Shown one piece after another: positions 56,104 through 64,000 of a DNA stretch of 64,000 nucleotides. The DNA comes from Ancylobacter crimeensis (GTDB lineage Bacteria > Pseudomonadota > Alphaproteobacteria > Rhizobiales > Xanthobacteraceae). Under the pieces are notes generated by a model. The model worked only from the letters and a program-made list of their open reading frames with translations, made no database searches and was not told the DNA's origin. The stretch lies in the NCBI RefSeq assembly GCF_023016805.1, contig NZ_JALKCH010000003.1:62001-126000 (forward strand), read 5' to 3'. The stretch's first letter is position 1; every line of letters starts with the position of its first letter. Made by a program: the position numbers and the translations under genes.

Positions 56104-56216
56104 GCCGCGGTTGCGGCGGTGCGGGGTAGCTACCCCGATTGCGGCCTTGAGGGGCCATCGCCGCGGTTGCGGCCTTGGAGGGGCGACCGCCCCGATTGCG
56201 GCGTCGAGCGGTCTCG
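56104..56216. repeat. Tandem 56/57-bp repeat, each unit with a GGGG..CCCC hairpin
   Basis: GCCGCGGTTGCGG begins at 56104 and 56160, and CCCCGATTGCGG at 56133 and 56190, giving two tandem units. Unit 1 contains the palindrome GGGGTAGCTACCCC (56123-56136); unit 2 has GGGGCGACCGCCCC, where the sequence changed but pairing was kept. It fills the gap between two LysR genes. Confidence 0.65.
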
Positions 56217-56257
56217 GCGCTATCATCGCGGCCGCGGCGAATCCGGGGAGGGGAAGC

Positions 56258-57172
56258 ATGGCGCGCATCGACCAGGACCGCATGTTCGTCGCGGTGCTGG
56301 ACCTCGGCAGCTTCGCCGCAGCGGCGCGAAGGCTCGGCACCAGCAGCGGGCAGGCCTCCAAGCTGGTCGCCCAGCTCGAAGCCGAACTCGGGGTGCAGCT
56401 TTTGAAGCGCACCACCCGTGCGCTGGCACCCACCGAGGTGGGGCAGGCCTATTACGACCGTATCCGTGTGCTGCTGGAGGAGTTCGACGCGCTCGACGCC
56501 TCCGTCCGCACGGCCTCCGCCCAGCCCGCCGGGCGGCTGCGCCTCACCGCGCCGGCCTCCTTCGGCACCACGCAACTGGTGCCGCGCCTCATCGGCTTCG
56601 CACGCGATTTTCCGCAGATCGAGCTCGATGTCAGCTTCACCGACCGGGTGGTGAATCTGATCGACGAAGGGTTCGACGCCGCCCTGCGCATCGGCCGGGC
56701 AGGCGATTCCAGCCTCATCGCCCGCAAGCTCTGCGAGAGCCGCGTGGTGATGGTCGCCGCCCCCGCCTATGCCGCCAGAAGCGGCCTGCCGGCGAGGCCG
56801 GAAACCCTCGCCGGCCATGCCTGCATCATCGACACCAACTTCCCCGATCCGCTGAACTGGCGGCTGCGGCCGGATCCCTCCGGCGAGATCCTCGCCGTCC
56901 CGGTCGTGGGGCGGCTGCGCTTCGCCAATGCCGAGGCCTGCCTCGCCGCCGCCGAAGCCGGGCTCGGCATCGCGCGGGTGCCGAGCTTCATCGCCGGAGA
57001 GAGCCTGCGCGCCGGTCGCGTGGTGCCGGTGTTGCGCGGCATGGCGCCGGAGGTGCACGGCGTCTTCGCGGTCTACCCGCCCGCCCGTCACCTCGCCGGA
57101 AAGGTGCGCGCGCTGGTCGACCATCTGGTGCGCAGCTTCCATGGCGAGCCGGAATGGGACCAGGGTTGGTGA
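56258..57172 (+). CDS. LysR-family regulator (CrgA/DsdC-like group)
   Basis: 304 residues; ATG with GGGGAGGGG upstream. Winged helix MARIDQDRMFVAVLDLGSFA with RLGTSSGQASKLVAQLEAEL, effector domain about 90-295 with FDAALRIGRAGDSSLIARKL, a signature of LysR regulators paired with quinone or aldehyde detoxification genes. Downstream in the same direction are DoxX and glutathionyl-hydroquinone reductase genes, its probable targets. Confidence 0.9.
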   Translation: MARIDQDRMFVAVLDLGSFAAAARRLGTSSGQASKLVAQLEAELGVQLLKRTTRALAPTEVGQAYYDRIRVLLEEFDALDASVRTASAQPAGRLRLTAPASFGTTQLVPRLIGFARDFPQIELDVSFTDRVVNLIDEGFDAALRIGRAGDSSLIARKLCESRVVMVAAPAYAARSGLPARPETLAGHACIIDTNFPDPLNWRLRPDPSGEILAVPVVGRLRFANAEACLAAAEAGLGIARVPSFIAGESLRAGRVVPVLRGMAPEVHGVFAVYPPARHLAGKVRALVDHLVRSFHGEPEWDQGW

Positions 57173-57287
57173 GCGCCATTCCTTCCAAAGAGGAAGGGAT
57201 CATCCGCCGTGTGACGGGATAATCATTCGTGCGGGAACGGGCCATGTTCCGCGGCGAACGAACCCCGACCTGCGGAGCATCATAGAA

Positions 57288-57689
57288 ATGACCGATTCCC
57301 GTACCGCCCCCTACGCCGCCCTGCTGCTGCGGGTAGCCCTCGGCATCCTGTTCCTGGCCCATGCCGGCCTGAAGATTTTCGTCTTCACCCCCGCCGGCAC
57401 TGCCGGATTCTTCTCCTCGCTCGGCCTGCCGGGCTGGCTCGCCTATGTCACCATCCTGTGGGAAGTCCTTGGTGGCATTGCACTTATTCTCGGCATCTAT
57501 GCCCGCTTCGCCGCGATCGCGGTGATCCCGATCCTGCTCGGCGCCATCGCCACCGTGCACGGTCCGGCCGGCTTCTTCTTCACCAACCCCAATGGCGGCT
57601 GGGAATTCCTGGCGCTGTGGATCGCCGGCCTGATCGCGCTCGCCCTGATCGGCGATGGCCCGCTGGCGCTCAAGCCGAGCCGCAGGTGA
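57288..57689 (+). CDS. DoxX-family membrane protein
   Basis: 133 residues, four membrane helices. LLLRVALGILFLAHAGLKIF and LWEVLGGIALILGIYARFAA are typical of DoxX; the loop PAGFFFTNPNGGWEF is conserved too. DoxX-type proteins are linked to quinone and redox stress. It follows the LysR gene by 115 bases and precedes the glutathionyl-hydroquinone reductase by 86, in one direction. Confidence 0.9.
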   Translation: MTDSRTAPYAALLLRVALGILFLAHAGLKIFVFTPAGTAGFFSSLGLPGWLAYVTILWEVLGGIALILGIYARFAAIAVIPILLGAIATVHGPAGFFFTNPNGGWEFLALWIAGLIALALIGDGPLALKPSRR

Positions 57690-57775
57690 GCGGAGCGGCG
57701 AGACCGTGGGCGAGGGAACCCACGGTCAGCCGCATCCGTGCCATGATCGGCAGAATTCCTCCCGGAGACATTCCC

Positions 57776-58729
57776 ATGCTCGTCGATGGAAAATGGACGG
57801 CCGACTGGCAACCCGTGCAGGCGACCGATGCCAAGGGCGGCTTCGTCCGCCAGATATCCGGTTTTCGCAACTGGGTGACAGCGGACGGCGCCCCGGCCCC
57901 CACGGGCAGCGGCGGCTTCAAGGCCGAGGCCGGTCGCTATCACCTCTATGTCGCCTATATCTGCCCCTGGGCCTCTCGCACGCTGATCGCGCGGCAGATC
58001 AAGGGTTTGACGGATGTGGTCAGCGTCTCGGTGGTCGAGCCCGCCTTGTCCGAGCAGGGCTGGCGGTTCGGCGACTATCCCGGCTCGAACCCCGACACAC
58101 TGAACGGCGCGACCTATCTCCACGAACTCTACACCCGCGCCGATCCGCACTACACGGGCCGCGCCACGGTGCCGGTGCTGTGGGACCGGAAGACCGGTAC
58201 CATCGTGAACAACGAATCCGCGGACATCGTGCGGATGTTCAACAGCGGCTTCGGCAGCCTCGCCGACGACGGGATCGACCTCTACCCGGAAGACCTGCGC
58301 GCGCCCATCGACGCCATCAACGAGCGCATCTATCCGCGCCTCAACAATGGCGTCTACCGCGCCGGCTTCGCGACGACGCAGATCGCCTATGAGGAAGCCT
58401 TCGGCGACGTCTTCGGCATGCTCGACGAGCTGGAGCAACGCCTCTCCGACACAGGACCGTTCCTGTTCGGGAAACGTCTGACCGAAGCCGACATCCGCCT
58501 GTTCGTCACGCTGGTGCGCTTCGATGCGGCCTATCATGGCCTGTTCAAGTGCAACCTCAGGATGCTGAAGGACTATTCGGCACTCAGTGCCTACCTCGTG
58601 CGCGTATTGGACGTTCCCGGCATCCGCTCGACGGTGAACATCGACCACATCAAGCGCGGCTATTATTCGATCCGCACCCTCAATCCAAACGGGATCGTGC
58701 CTGTCGGGCCGCGACTCGACTGGCGGTAG
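57776..58729 (+). CDS. Glutathionyl-hydroquinone reductase (Xi-class GST, YqjG/PcpF-like)
   Basis: 317 residues from the ATG at 57776 with GGAGA upstream. The catalytic motif YICPWASRTLIAR contains the thiol that reduces glutathionyl-hydroquinones. The xi-class C-terminal domain is clear: INERIYPRLNNGVYRAGFA, LTEADIRLFVTLVRFD and FKCNLRMLKDY. With the DoxX gene and LysR regulator it forms a small quinone-detoxification unit. Cytoplasmic. Confidence 0.93.
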   Translation: MLVDGKWTADWQPVQATDAKGGFVRQISGFRNWVTADGAPAPTGSGGFKAEAGRYHLYVAYICPWASRTLIARQIKGLTDVVSVSVVEPALSEQGWRFGDYPGSNPDTLNGATYLHELYTRADPHYTGRATVPVLWDRKTGTIVNNESADIVRMFNSGFGSLADDGIDLYPEDLRAPIDAINERIYPRLNNGVYRAGFATTQIAYEEAFGDVFGMLDELEQRLSDTGPFLFGKRLTEADIRLFVTLVRFDAAYHGLFKCNLRMLKDYSALSAYLVRVLDVPGIRSTVNIDHIKRGYYSIRTLNPNGIVPVGPRLDWR

Positions 58730-58903
58730 GGAACAGCCAGCCAAACCGGAAGTTCTGCAGATGGGTGAGGCGTCGGTGCGACGTTAACGAATGATGGATG
58801 CCGATCCTCCATCATCGTGCGCTCTTTCGCCCGCCCGGGCGGTGAACAGATAGCGTTGCCATGCTTCGCTGTCGGTCCCAAGCAGCGGAGCTGACGATCC
58901 CTC

Positions 58904-61156
58904 ATGACCAGCCCCCAGACCGCTCCCAACAACGAGGTGACGCCGGAACTGCTGGCCGGCTGCGCGGCCGAGCCGATCCGCATTCCCGGCGCCATCCAGC
59001 CCCATGGCGCGCTGTTCGTTCTCGATCCCGAAACGCTGGCGCTCCGGCAGGCCAGCACCAACCTCGCGGCCGTCACCGGCCTCGAGATGATGCCGGGACA
59101 ACTCCTTCAGGACACGCCGCATGCCGGCGCCTTGTGCCGCTGCCTGCGCCGCTGGCTGGGCGGCAGGTCCGGTGTCCTCCTGCGCACGGAGCTGATCGGC
59201 ATCGAGCTGTTCGACATATTGGCGCATGCCACCCCGCAGGGCGTCATCGTCGAATGCGAACCGGTGGACGCCGTGCCGTCCGAAGGGCCGGAGGTCTTCT
59301 ACACCTATATCCGCCGTTTCCTCGATCAGCTCGCCGCTGCTCCGGACCTCGCCGCCATGGCACGGGCGACGGTGGACGAGGTTCGGGCTCTGACCGGCTT
59401 CAACCGCACGCTGCTCTACAGCTTCGACAGGATCGGCGACGGCACCGTCCTGGCGGAAGACACCGACGGCGTGCTGCCGTCCTATCGTGGCCAGCGCTTT
59501 CCCGCCGCGGACATTCCCAAGCAGGCCCGCGAACTCTATGTCAACAACCGGTTGAGGCTCATCGTCGATGCCGGCTATGTCCCCTGCCCGATCGAGCCCA
59601 TGGCAAGCCCGGTCGATGGCCGGCCACTCGACTTGTCGTATGCAGCCCTGCGCAGCGTGTCCCCCGTGCATGTCGAATACATGCAGAACATGGGCACGGG
59701 CTCCTCCATGTCGATTTCCATCGTCGTGGAAGGCGAGCTGTGGGGCCTGATCTCCGGGCACAGCCGGGCGCCGAGGCGCATCAACGCGCAGACCCGCAAT
59801 GCGTGCGGCATGATCGGCCAGATGCTCTCGCTGCACATCGAAGCGCGGCAGAAATCGGTCCATGCCGCCGAACGACTCGAACTGACGCGGATCGAAACGG
59901 AGCTGGTCGCCGCCCTGTCCGATGCCACCTCGCTGCCCGAAGGCCTCGCCGCACACCGTGAGGACTGGCTCGGGGTGGTGCGCGCCGACGGTGCCGCCAT
60001 CGTCATGGACGGCGTGGTGAAGCAGGCAGGGCGCACGCCGGCGGTGAGCGATACGCTCATCCTCGCCGAGCGCCTTCATCCCATGGATGACGGCATTTAC
60101 GCCACGGATTCCCTCGCCGGAGAATGGCCGGACCTCGCCCGCCTCACTGGCGAGGCGAGCGGCGTGCTGGCCATTCCGCTCTCGCAAATCCGCCCCGACT
60201 GCATCCTCTGGTTCCGTCCCGAGCAGGTGCGCACCGTTGAATGGGCCGGCGACCCGGCCAAGGCGATCGACGATGGAACCACCCGGCTGCACCCGCGCCA
60301 TTCCTTCGCGGCCTGGAGCGAACAGGTGCGCGACCATGCGCGGAGCTGGACCAGGGCCGAGATCGAAAGCGCCATCTCCTTCCGGGGTGCCGTGCAGAAT
60401 GTGATCCTGCGGCGAGCGGAGGAGAAGGCCGAACTTTCCGGCCGACTCGAGCGCGCCAACAAGGAGCTGGAGGCGTTCTCCTATTCGATCTCGCATGATC
60501 TGCGCGCACCGTTCCGCCACATCGTCGGATATGCGGAGCTGCTCGGCGAGCGTGAGACGGCGCTGGAGACGACCTCGCAGCATTACCTCGCCTCCATCAA
60601 GGATTCGGCGCTCGCCGCCGGCCGGCTGGTCGATGACCTGCTCGCTTTCTCGCAACTGGGCCGCCACCAGCTGCAATCCGGCACGGTCGACATGAACAAG
60701 CTGGCCGCCGAAGTGCGGCGCTCCCTCGAGCCCGACATGGCTGGACGGAGCATCGCGTGGGAGATCGGCGCCCTACCCACGGCCTGGGGCGACCCGAGCA
60801 TGATCCGGCAGGTTCTGCTCAACCTGTTGCAGAACGCCGTGAAATACACCGCCACCCGCGAGCAGGCACGCATCTCCCTCGACGGAACCGAGCTCGCCGA
60901 TACGGTCGCCTACACGGTCGCCGACAACGGCGTCGGCTTCGAGATGGCTTATGTGCGCAAGCTGTTCGGCGTGTTCCAGCGCCTGCATCGTGCCGAGGAG
61001 TTCGAGGGCTCCGGGATCGGGCTGGCGCTGGTGAAGCGGATCGTCGAACGCCATGGCGGAACCGTCTCGGCCAAGGGAACCCCCGGGGTGGGCGCCGAGT
61101 TCTCATTCACATTGCCCAAGCGTCAGGTTTCTCACGGAGTTCCCATCATTGGCTGA
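58904..61156 (+). CDS. bphP: Bacteriophytochrome histidine kinase
   Basis: 750 residues. Domain order PAS_2 (about 10-115), GAF (140-310), PHY (325-500), HisKA (515-585), HATPase_c (625-745). Biliverdin would attach at Cys20, in GCAAEPIRIPGAIQPHG. The PASDIP motif reads PAADIP (Asp203), the GAF histidines are in SPVHVEYMQNMG and ISGHSRAP, and the PHY tongue has PRHSF. The phosphorylated histidine is His531 in YSISHDLRAPF. It senses red/far-red light and passes phosphate to the receiver encoded next, whose TTG start overlaps the kinase stop. No heme oxygenase gene is in the window. Confidence 0.93.
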   Translation: MTSPQTAPNNEVTPELLAGCAAEPIRIPGAIQPHGALFVLDPETLALRQASTNLAAVTGLEMMPGQLLQDTPHAGALCRCLRRWLGGRSGVLLRTELIGIELFDILAHATPQGVIVECEPVDAVPSEGPEVFYTYIRRFLDQLAAAPDLAAMARATVDEVRALTGFNRTLLYSFDRIGDGTVLAEDTDGVLPSYRGQRFPAADIPKQARELYVNNRLRLIVDAGYVPCPIEPMASPVDGRPLDLSYAALRSVSPVHVEYMQNMGTGSSMSISIVVEGELWGLISGHSRAPRRINAQTRNACGMIGQMLSLHIEARQKSVHAAERLELTRIETELVAALSDATSLPEGLAAHREDWLGVVRADGAAIVMDGVVKQAGRTPAVSDTLILAERLHPMDDGIYATDSLAGEWPDLARLTGEASGVLAIPLSQIRPDCILWFRPEQVRTVEWAGDPAKAIDDGTTRLHPRHSFAAWSEQVRDHARSWTRAEIESAISFRGAVQNVILRRAEEKAELSGRLERANKELEAFSYSISHDLRAPFRHIVGYAELLGERETALETTSQHYLASIKDSALAAGRLVDDLLAFSQLGRHQLQSGTVDMNKLAAEVRRSLEPDMAGRSIAWEIGALPTAWGDPSMIRQVLLNLLQNAVKYTATREQARISLDGTELADTVAYTVADNGVGFEMAYVRKLFGVFQRLHRAEEFEGSGIGLALVKRIVERHGGTVSAKGTPGVGAEFSFTLPKRQVSHGVPIIG

Positions 61157-61601
61157 TCTGCGTCCCATCCTTCTGGTGGAGGACAATCCGCGCGACCTGG
61201 AGCTGACATTGGCGGCCCTCGCCAAATGCCAGCTCGCCAATGACATCGTGGTGGCCCGCGACGGCGCGGAGGCGCTGGACTACCTGTATCGACGCGGCAT
61301 CCATGCGGATCGGCCACCGGGCGATCCGGCCGTCGTACTGCTTGACCTCAAGCTGCCCAAGGTGGACGGACTGGAAGTCCTTGAGCAGATCAAGGGCGAC
61401 GCCAGCCATCGCCAGATCCCGGTCGTCATGCTCACCTCGTCGCGCGAGGAGCGGGACCTGACGCGAAGCTATGAGCTTGGCGTGAATGCCTTCGTGGTGA
61501 AGCCGGTCGATTTCAACGCATTCTTCGAGGCCATCCAGGACCTTGGCATGTTCTGGGCGATCCTCAACGAACCACCACCGAGGGTCGGATATGGCATCTG
61601 A
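61149..61601 (+). CDS. Single-domain response regulator (Rcp1-like)
   Basis: 150 residues, started at TTG 61149: a GGAG site lies 9 bases upstream and the start overlaps the phytochrome stop by 8 bases, a coupled arrangement. Receiver features: ILLVEDNPRDLELT acidic pocket, phospho-acceptor in VVLLDLKLPKVDG, MLTSSREERD and the switch lysine in VVKPVDF. The C-terminal extension with LGMFWAILNEPPP is typical of Rcp1-type partners of phytochromes. No output domain; it shuttles phosphate to another protein, perhaps the hybrid kinase that follows. Confidence 0.92.
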   Translation: MADLRPILLVEDNPRDLELTLAALAKCQLANDIVVARDGAEALDYLYRRGIHADRPPGDPAVVLLDLKLPKVDGLEVLEQIKGDASHRQIPVVMLTSSREERDLTRSYELGVNAFVVKPVDFNAFFEAIQDLGMFWAILNEPPPRVGYGI

Positions 61602-64000
61602 TCCCTCCATCCCCGGCCGGCCCATCCGCATCCTGCTGCTGGAAGACAGCGACATGGATGCAGAACTTCTTGCCGCCCATCTCGACAAGGCCCGCATCGC
61701 CTTCGAGGCGAAGCGCGTCATGCGGCGGGCGGATTTCGTGGCGGCGCTGGAAGAAGGCGGGTGGGACATCATCCTCGCCGATTATTCTCTGCCCGAATTC
61801 GACGGGCTCTCCGCCCTGACCATCGCGCGGGCCATGCAGCCCGACATTCCCTTCCTGTTCGTCTCCGGCGTCGTGGGCGAGGAATTCGCGACCAATGCGC
61901 TCAAGCGGGGGGCGACCGACTATGTGATGAAGCGCAACCTCTCGCGGCTGCCGACAGCCCTCGAACGCGCATTGGAGCAGGCGCAGGACCGGGTCGAGAG
62001 GCGACGCACCGAGGAAGCGCTGCGTCACAGCGAGATGAGCGCGCGACTGGCGACGGAAGCGGCGCATCTCGGCATCTGGGATCTGGAATTGCGCACCGGC
62101 CGGTTCACATGCGACGAGCGTTGCCGCAGCCTGTTCGGCCTCGTCTCCACGGCCGGGGGCGGCCGCGAGGCGCTGCTCACCGGGTGCCACCCCGACGACC
62201 GCGCCCGCATGGAGCGGGCCATCGAACGCGCCATTGATCCGACGGTCGAACAGGGCGGCCATTTCGGCGAGCAATACCGCATCATCCTGCCGGACGGGCG
62301 CGAGCGCTGGGTCGCCACGCATGGGCAGGCCATCTTCGAGAGCGATATCTGCGTGCGTTTCCTCGGCGCGGTTCGGGACATCACCGAGGAGAAGAGAGCC
62401 AGCGAAGCGCTTCGCGATCTCGCAACCGCGCTGGAACAGCAGGTGGCGGAACGCACGGCCGAGCGCGACCGCATCTGGCGGCTGAGCGCGGATCTCTTCA
62501 GCGTCATCGGCTTCGACGGCCGCCTGCGCCGGCTCAACCCGGCATGGCAGCAGATGCTGGGCTATGATGCCGACCGACTGGTCGGCAGCAGCATATCGCT
62601 GCTCATCCACCCGGATGACCGGGACGGCCTCGAAAACGCGGTGCGGCAGCTCTCGGCCGGCCGGAAGGTGGACCGGCTGGAGACACGCCTGCGCCATCTC
62701 GACGGCAGCTGGCGATGGATCTCATGGACCGCCGCGCCCGAAGGGGACGCCTTCTACGCCGTGGGCCGCGACGTCACGAGCGAAAAGCAGGCCAGCGCGT
62801 CGCTCGCCGAGCGCAACCGCGAGCTCGCCAACCAGATCGAGGAACGCGAGCGGGTCGAATACACCCTGCGCCAGATGCAACGGCTGGAAGCGGTGGGCCA
62901 GCTCACCGCCGGCGTCGCGCACGACTTCAACAACCTGCTCACGGTCATCCTCGGCAATATCGGTTTCGTCGAGCGTTCGCTGGAACGGCTCGGCATTCAG
63001 GACCGCGCGCTGGAACGACTCGGCCATATGCGCATGGCGGCCGAGCGCGGTGCCAAGCTCACCGCGCAACTGCTCGCCTTCTCGCGCCGGCAGAAGCTGG
63101 AACCCAAGCCCGTCGACCTCAACGAGACGGTCTCCGGCATGCGCGACCTGCTGCAGAGCACGATGGGCGGCAGCGTGCAGTTGAAGACCAACCTCAATCC
63201 CGGCCTCTGGCCGGCGCTGGTCGACCCGACCCAGATCGAGCTCATCATCCTCAATCTCGCGATCAATGCCCGCGATGCGATGGATGTCGGCGGCATGCTG
63301 ACGGTCGAAACCTTCAACATCCGACATGCCAAGCAGCCCCGGCGGCCGGAGGAACCCTCGCCCGGCGATTATGTGGTGCTGGCCGTCAGCGACACCGGCT
63401 CCGGCATGAACGAGGAGGTGCTCGCAAAGGCGTTCGAGCCCTTCTTCACCACCAAGGAGATCGGCAAGGGATCAGGACTCGGCCTGCCGCAGGTCTATGG
63501 TTTCGCCAAGCAGTCGGGTGGCGGCGTCAGCATCGACACCCGGCTCGGCGAGGGCACCACGATCCGTGTCTACCTGCCCCGTGCGGCCGGCACGGCACAA
63601 CAGCCCGGCGGACAGGAGCCGGCGACCGCACCGGAACCCGGGCGGGACGACCACATCGTGCTGCTGGTGGATGACGATGCCGCGGTGCGGGACGTCACCG
63701 CCTCCATGCTGCGGGATCTTGGCTATCACGTCATCGACGCGGGAAACGGGTCGAGCGCGCTGGAATTGCTTCGCTCCGGGCAAGCGGTCGATCTGCTGCT
63801 GGTGGACTACGCCATGCCGGGCATGAACGGGGCGGAGCTCGCCCGCGCGGCGGGCCAATTGCGGCCGGGCCTGCCGACGGTGTTCATCACCGGCTATGCC
63901 GACCTCAAGGCGCTGCGCGAAATCGGCGAGGAACGGGTGGTGCGCAAGCCGTTCCAGGACAATGAACTGCAGCTCCGTCTCGCGGGCGCCCTCAGCCATC
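61591..64000 (+). CDS. Hybrid sensor kinase REC-PAS-PAS-HisKA-HATPase-REC (3' truncated)
   Basis: At least 803 codons, open to the window end, starting at an ATG that overlaps the receiver gene by 11 bases. Order: N-terminal receiver (about 1-130, Asp64 in ILADYSLPEFDG), PAS (about 150-275), PAS (about 300-400), HisKA with GVAHDFNNLL (His444), HATPase_c with NLAINARDAMD and GSGLGLPQVYGF, and a C-terminal receiver (Asp739 in LVDYAMPGMNG). An N-terminal receiver suggests it accepts phosphate from upstream components, so the three genes may form a phosphorelay driven by light. The C-terminus is nearly complete at the edge. Confidence 0.92.
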   Translation, partial: MASDPSIPGRPIRILLLEDSDMDAELLAAHLDKARIAFEAKRVMRRADFVAALEEGGWDIILADYSLPEFDGLSALTIARAMQPDIPFLFVSGVVGEEFATNALKRGATDYVMKRNLSRLPTALERALEQAQDRVERRRTEEALRHSEMSARLATEAAHLGIWDLELRTGRFTCDERCRSLFGLVSTAGGGREALLTGCHPDDRARMERAIERAIDPTVEQGGHFGEQYRIILPDGRERWVATHGQAIFESDICVRFLGAVRDITEEKRASEALRDLATALEQQVAERTAERDRIWRLSADLFSVIGFDGRLRRLNPAWQQMLGYDADRLVGSSISLLIHPDDRDGLENAVRQLSAGRKVDRLETRLRHLDGSWRWISWTAAPEGDAFYAVGRDVTSEKQASASLAERNRELANQIEERERVEYTLRQMQRLEAVGQLTAGVAHDFNNLLTVILGNIGFVERSLERLGIQDRALERLGHMRMAAERGAKLTAQLLAFSRRQKLEPKPVDLNETVSGMRDLLQSTMGGSVQLKTNLNPGLWPALVDPTQIELIILNLAINARDAMDVGGMLTVETFNIRHAKQPRRPEEPSPGDYVVLAVSDTGSGMNEEVLAKAFEPFFTTKEIGKGSGLGLPQVYGFAKQSGGGVSIDTRLGEGTTIRVYLPRAAGTAQQPGGQEPATAPEPGRDDHIVLLVDDDAAVRDVTASMLRDLGYHVIDAGNGSSALELLRSGQAVDLLLVDYAMPGMNGAELARAAGQLRPGLPTVFITGYADLKALREIGEERVVRKPFQDNELQLRLAGALSH

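Overview
The window reads as a chromosomal segment of a GC-rich alphaproteobacterium of the order Hyphomicrobiales (Rhizobiales), closest in feel to the Xanthobacteraceae (Ancylobacter/Starkeya/Xanthobacter type). This rests on strong GC bias at third codon positions, many ABC/TRAP uptake genes, Rhizobiales-type small families (DUF930, DUF2059, DUF971, DUF1289), a SAM-II-type riboswitch, a GTTC-N7-GTTC LexA box and a bacteriophytochrome operon. The genus is inference. I see no integrase, transposase, phage gene or CRISPR array; the only RNA gene is tRNA-Val(CAC).

Layout. 1-845: end of a tripartite tricarboxylate transporter permease. 0.9-9 kb: housekeeping and envelope genes (DUF2059 protein, rpiA, gph, tRNA-Val, an L,D-transpeptidase, moaA with a DUF971 neighbour, an AraJ-type MFS pump). 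9-16 kb: an EamA exporter, two polar-amino-acid ABC permeases followed by a TRAP-type solute receptor, an Mrp/ApbC Fe-S carrier with a histidine-rich linker, and a second TRAP receptor. 16-19.5 kb: UDG-superfamily protein, secreted nuclease, membrane histidine kinase. 19.5-22.2 kb: cobalamin lower-ligand genes cobT, bluB, cobS. 22-26 kb: DUF1289, a membrane-anchored aspartic protease, a TauE/SafE permease and a lipoprotein L,D-transpeptidase. 26-29.4 kb: a methionine ABC system, metQ divergent from metNI; the metNI leader combines a SAM-II-like pseudoknot with a 12-codon ORF containing three consecutive cysteines.

31-46.6 kb is the most unusual part. It looks like one regulon built around a GntR/FCD regulator with two matching 17-bp operators in the divergent promoter. 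The minus arm is gntR-livKHMGF-SDR (uptake). The plus arm is cupin-SDR-aspartate dehydrogenase-like-D-amino acid dehydrogenase-like-Cys/Cys proline racemase family-NIPSNAP-(REP-like repeats)-single-chain B12-dependent mutase-like-DapA-like lyase-Ser/Cys proline racemase family. The epimerase + flavin dehydrogenase + DapA-type trio resembles hydroxyproline catabolism. The glutamate-mutase-like fusion and the DUF108 dehydrogenase are not part of any hydroxyproline route I know, and no semialdehyde dehydrogenase is present. A new amino or imino acid catabolic route is a reasonable hypothesis. The nearby cobT/bluB/cobS genes would help supply the cofactor.

47-58.7 kb: scattered metabolic genes (alpha/beta hydrolase, cupin with a palindromic operator, SRAP/HMCES-type DNA-protein crosslink gene, degenerate M23 peptidase, AdhP, a LysR-MFS pair, a LysR-DoxX-glutathionyl-hydroquinone reductase group), including an isolated LexA box. 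58.9 kb to the end: a light-sensing operon of bacteriophytochrome kinase, Rcp1-like receiver and a hybrid PAS kinase cut by the window edge.
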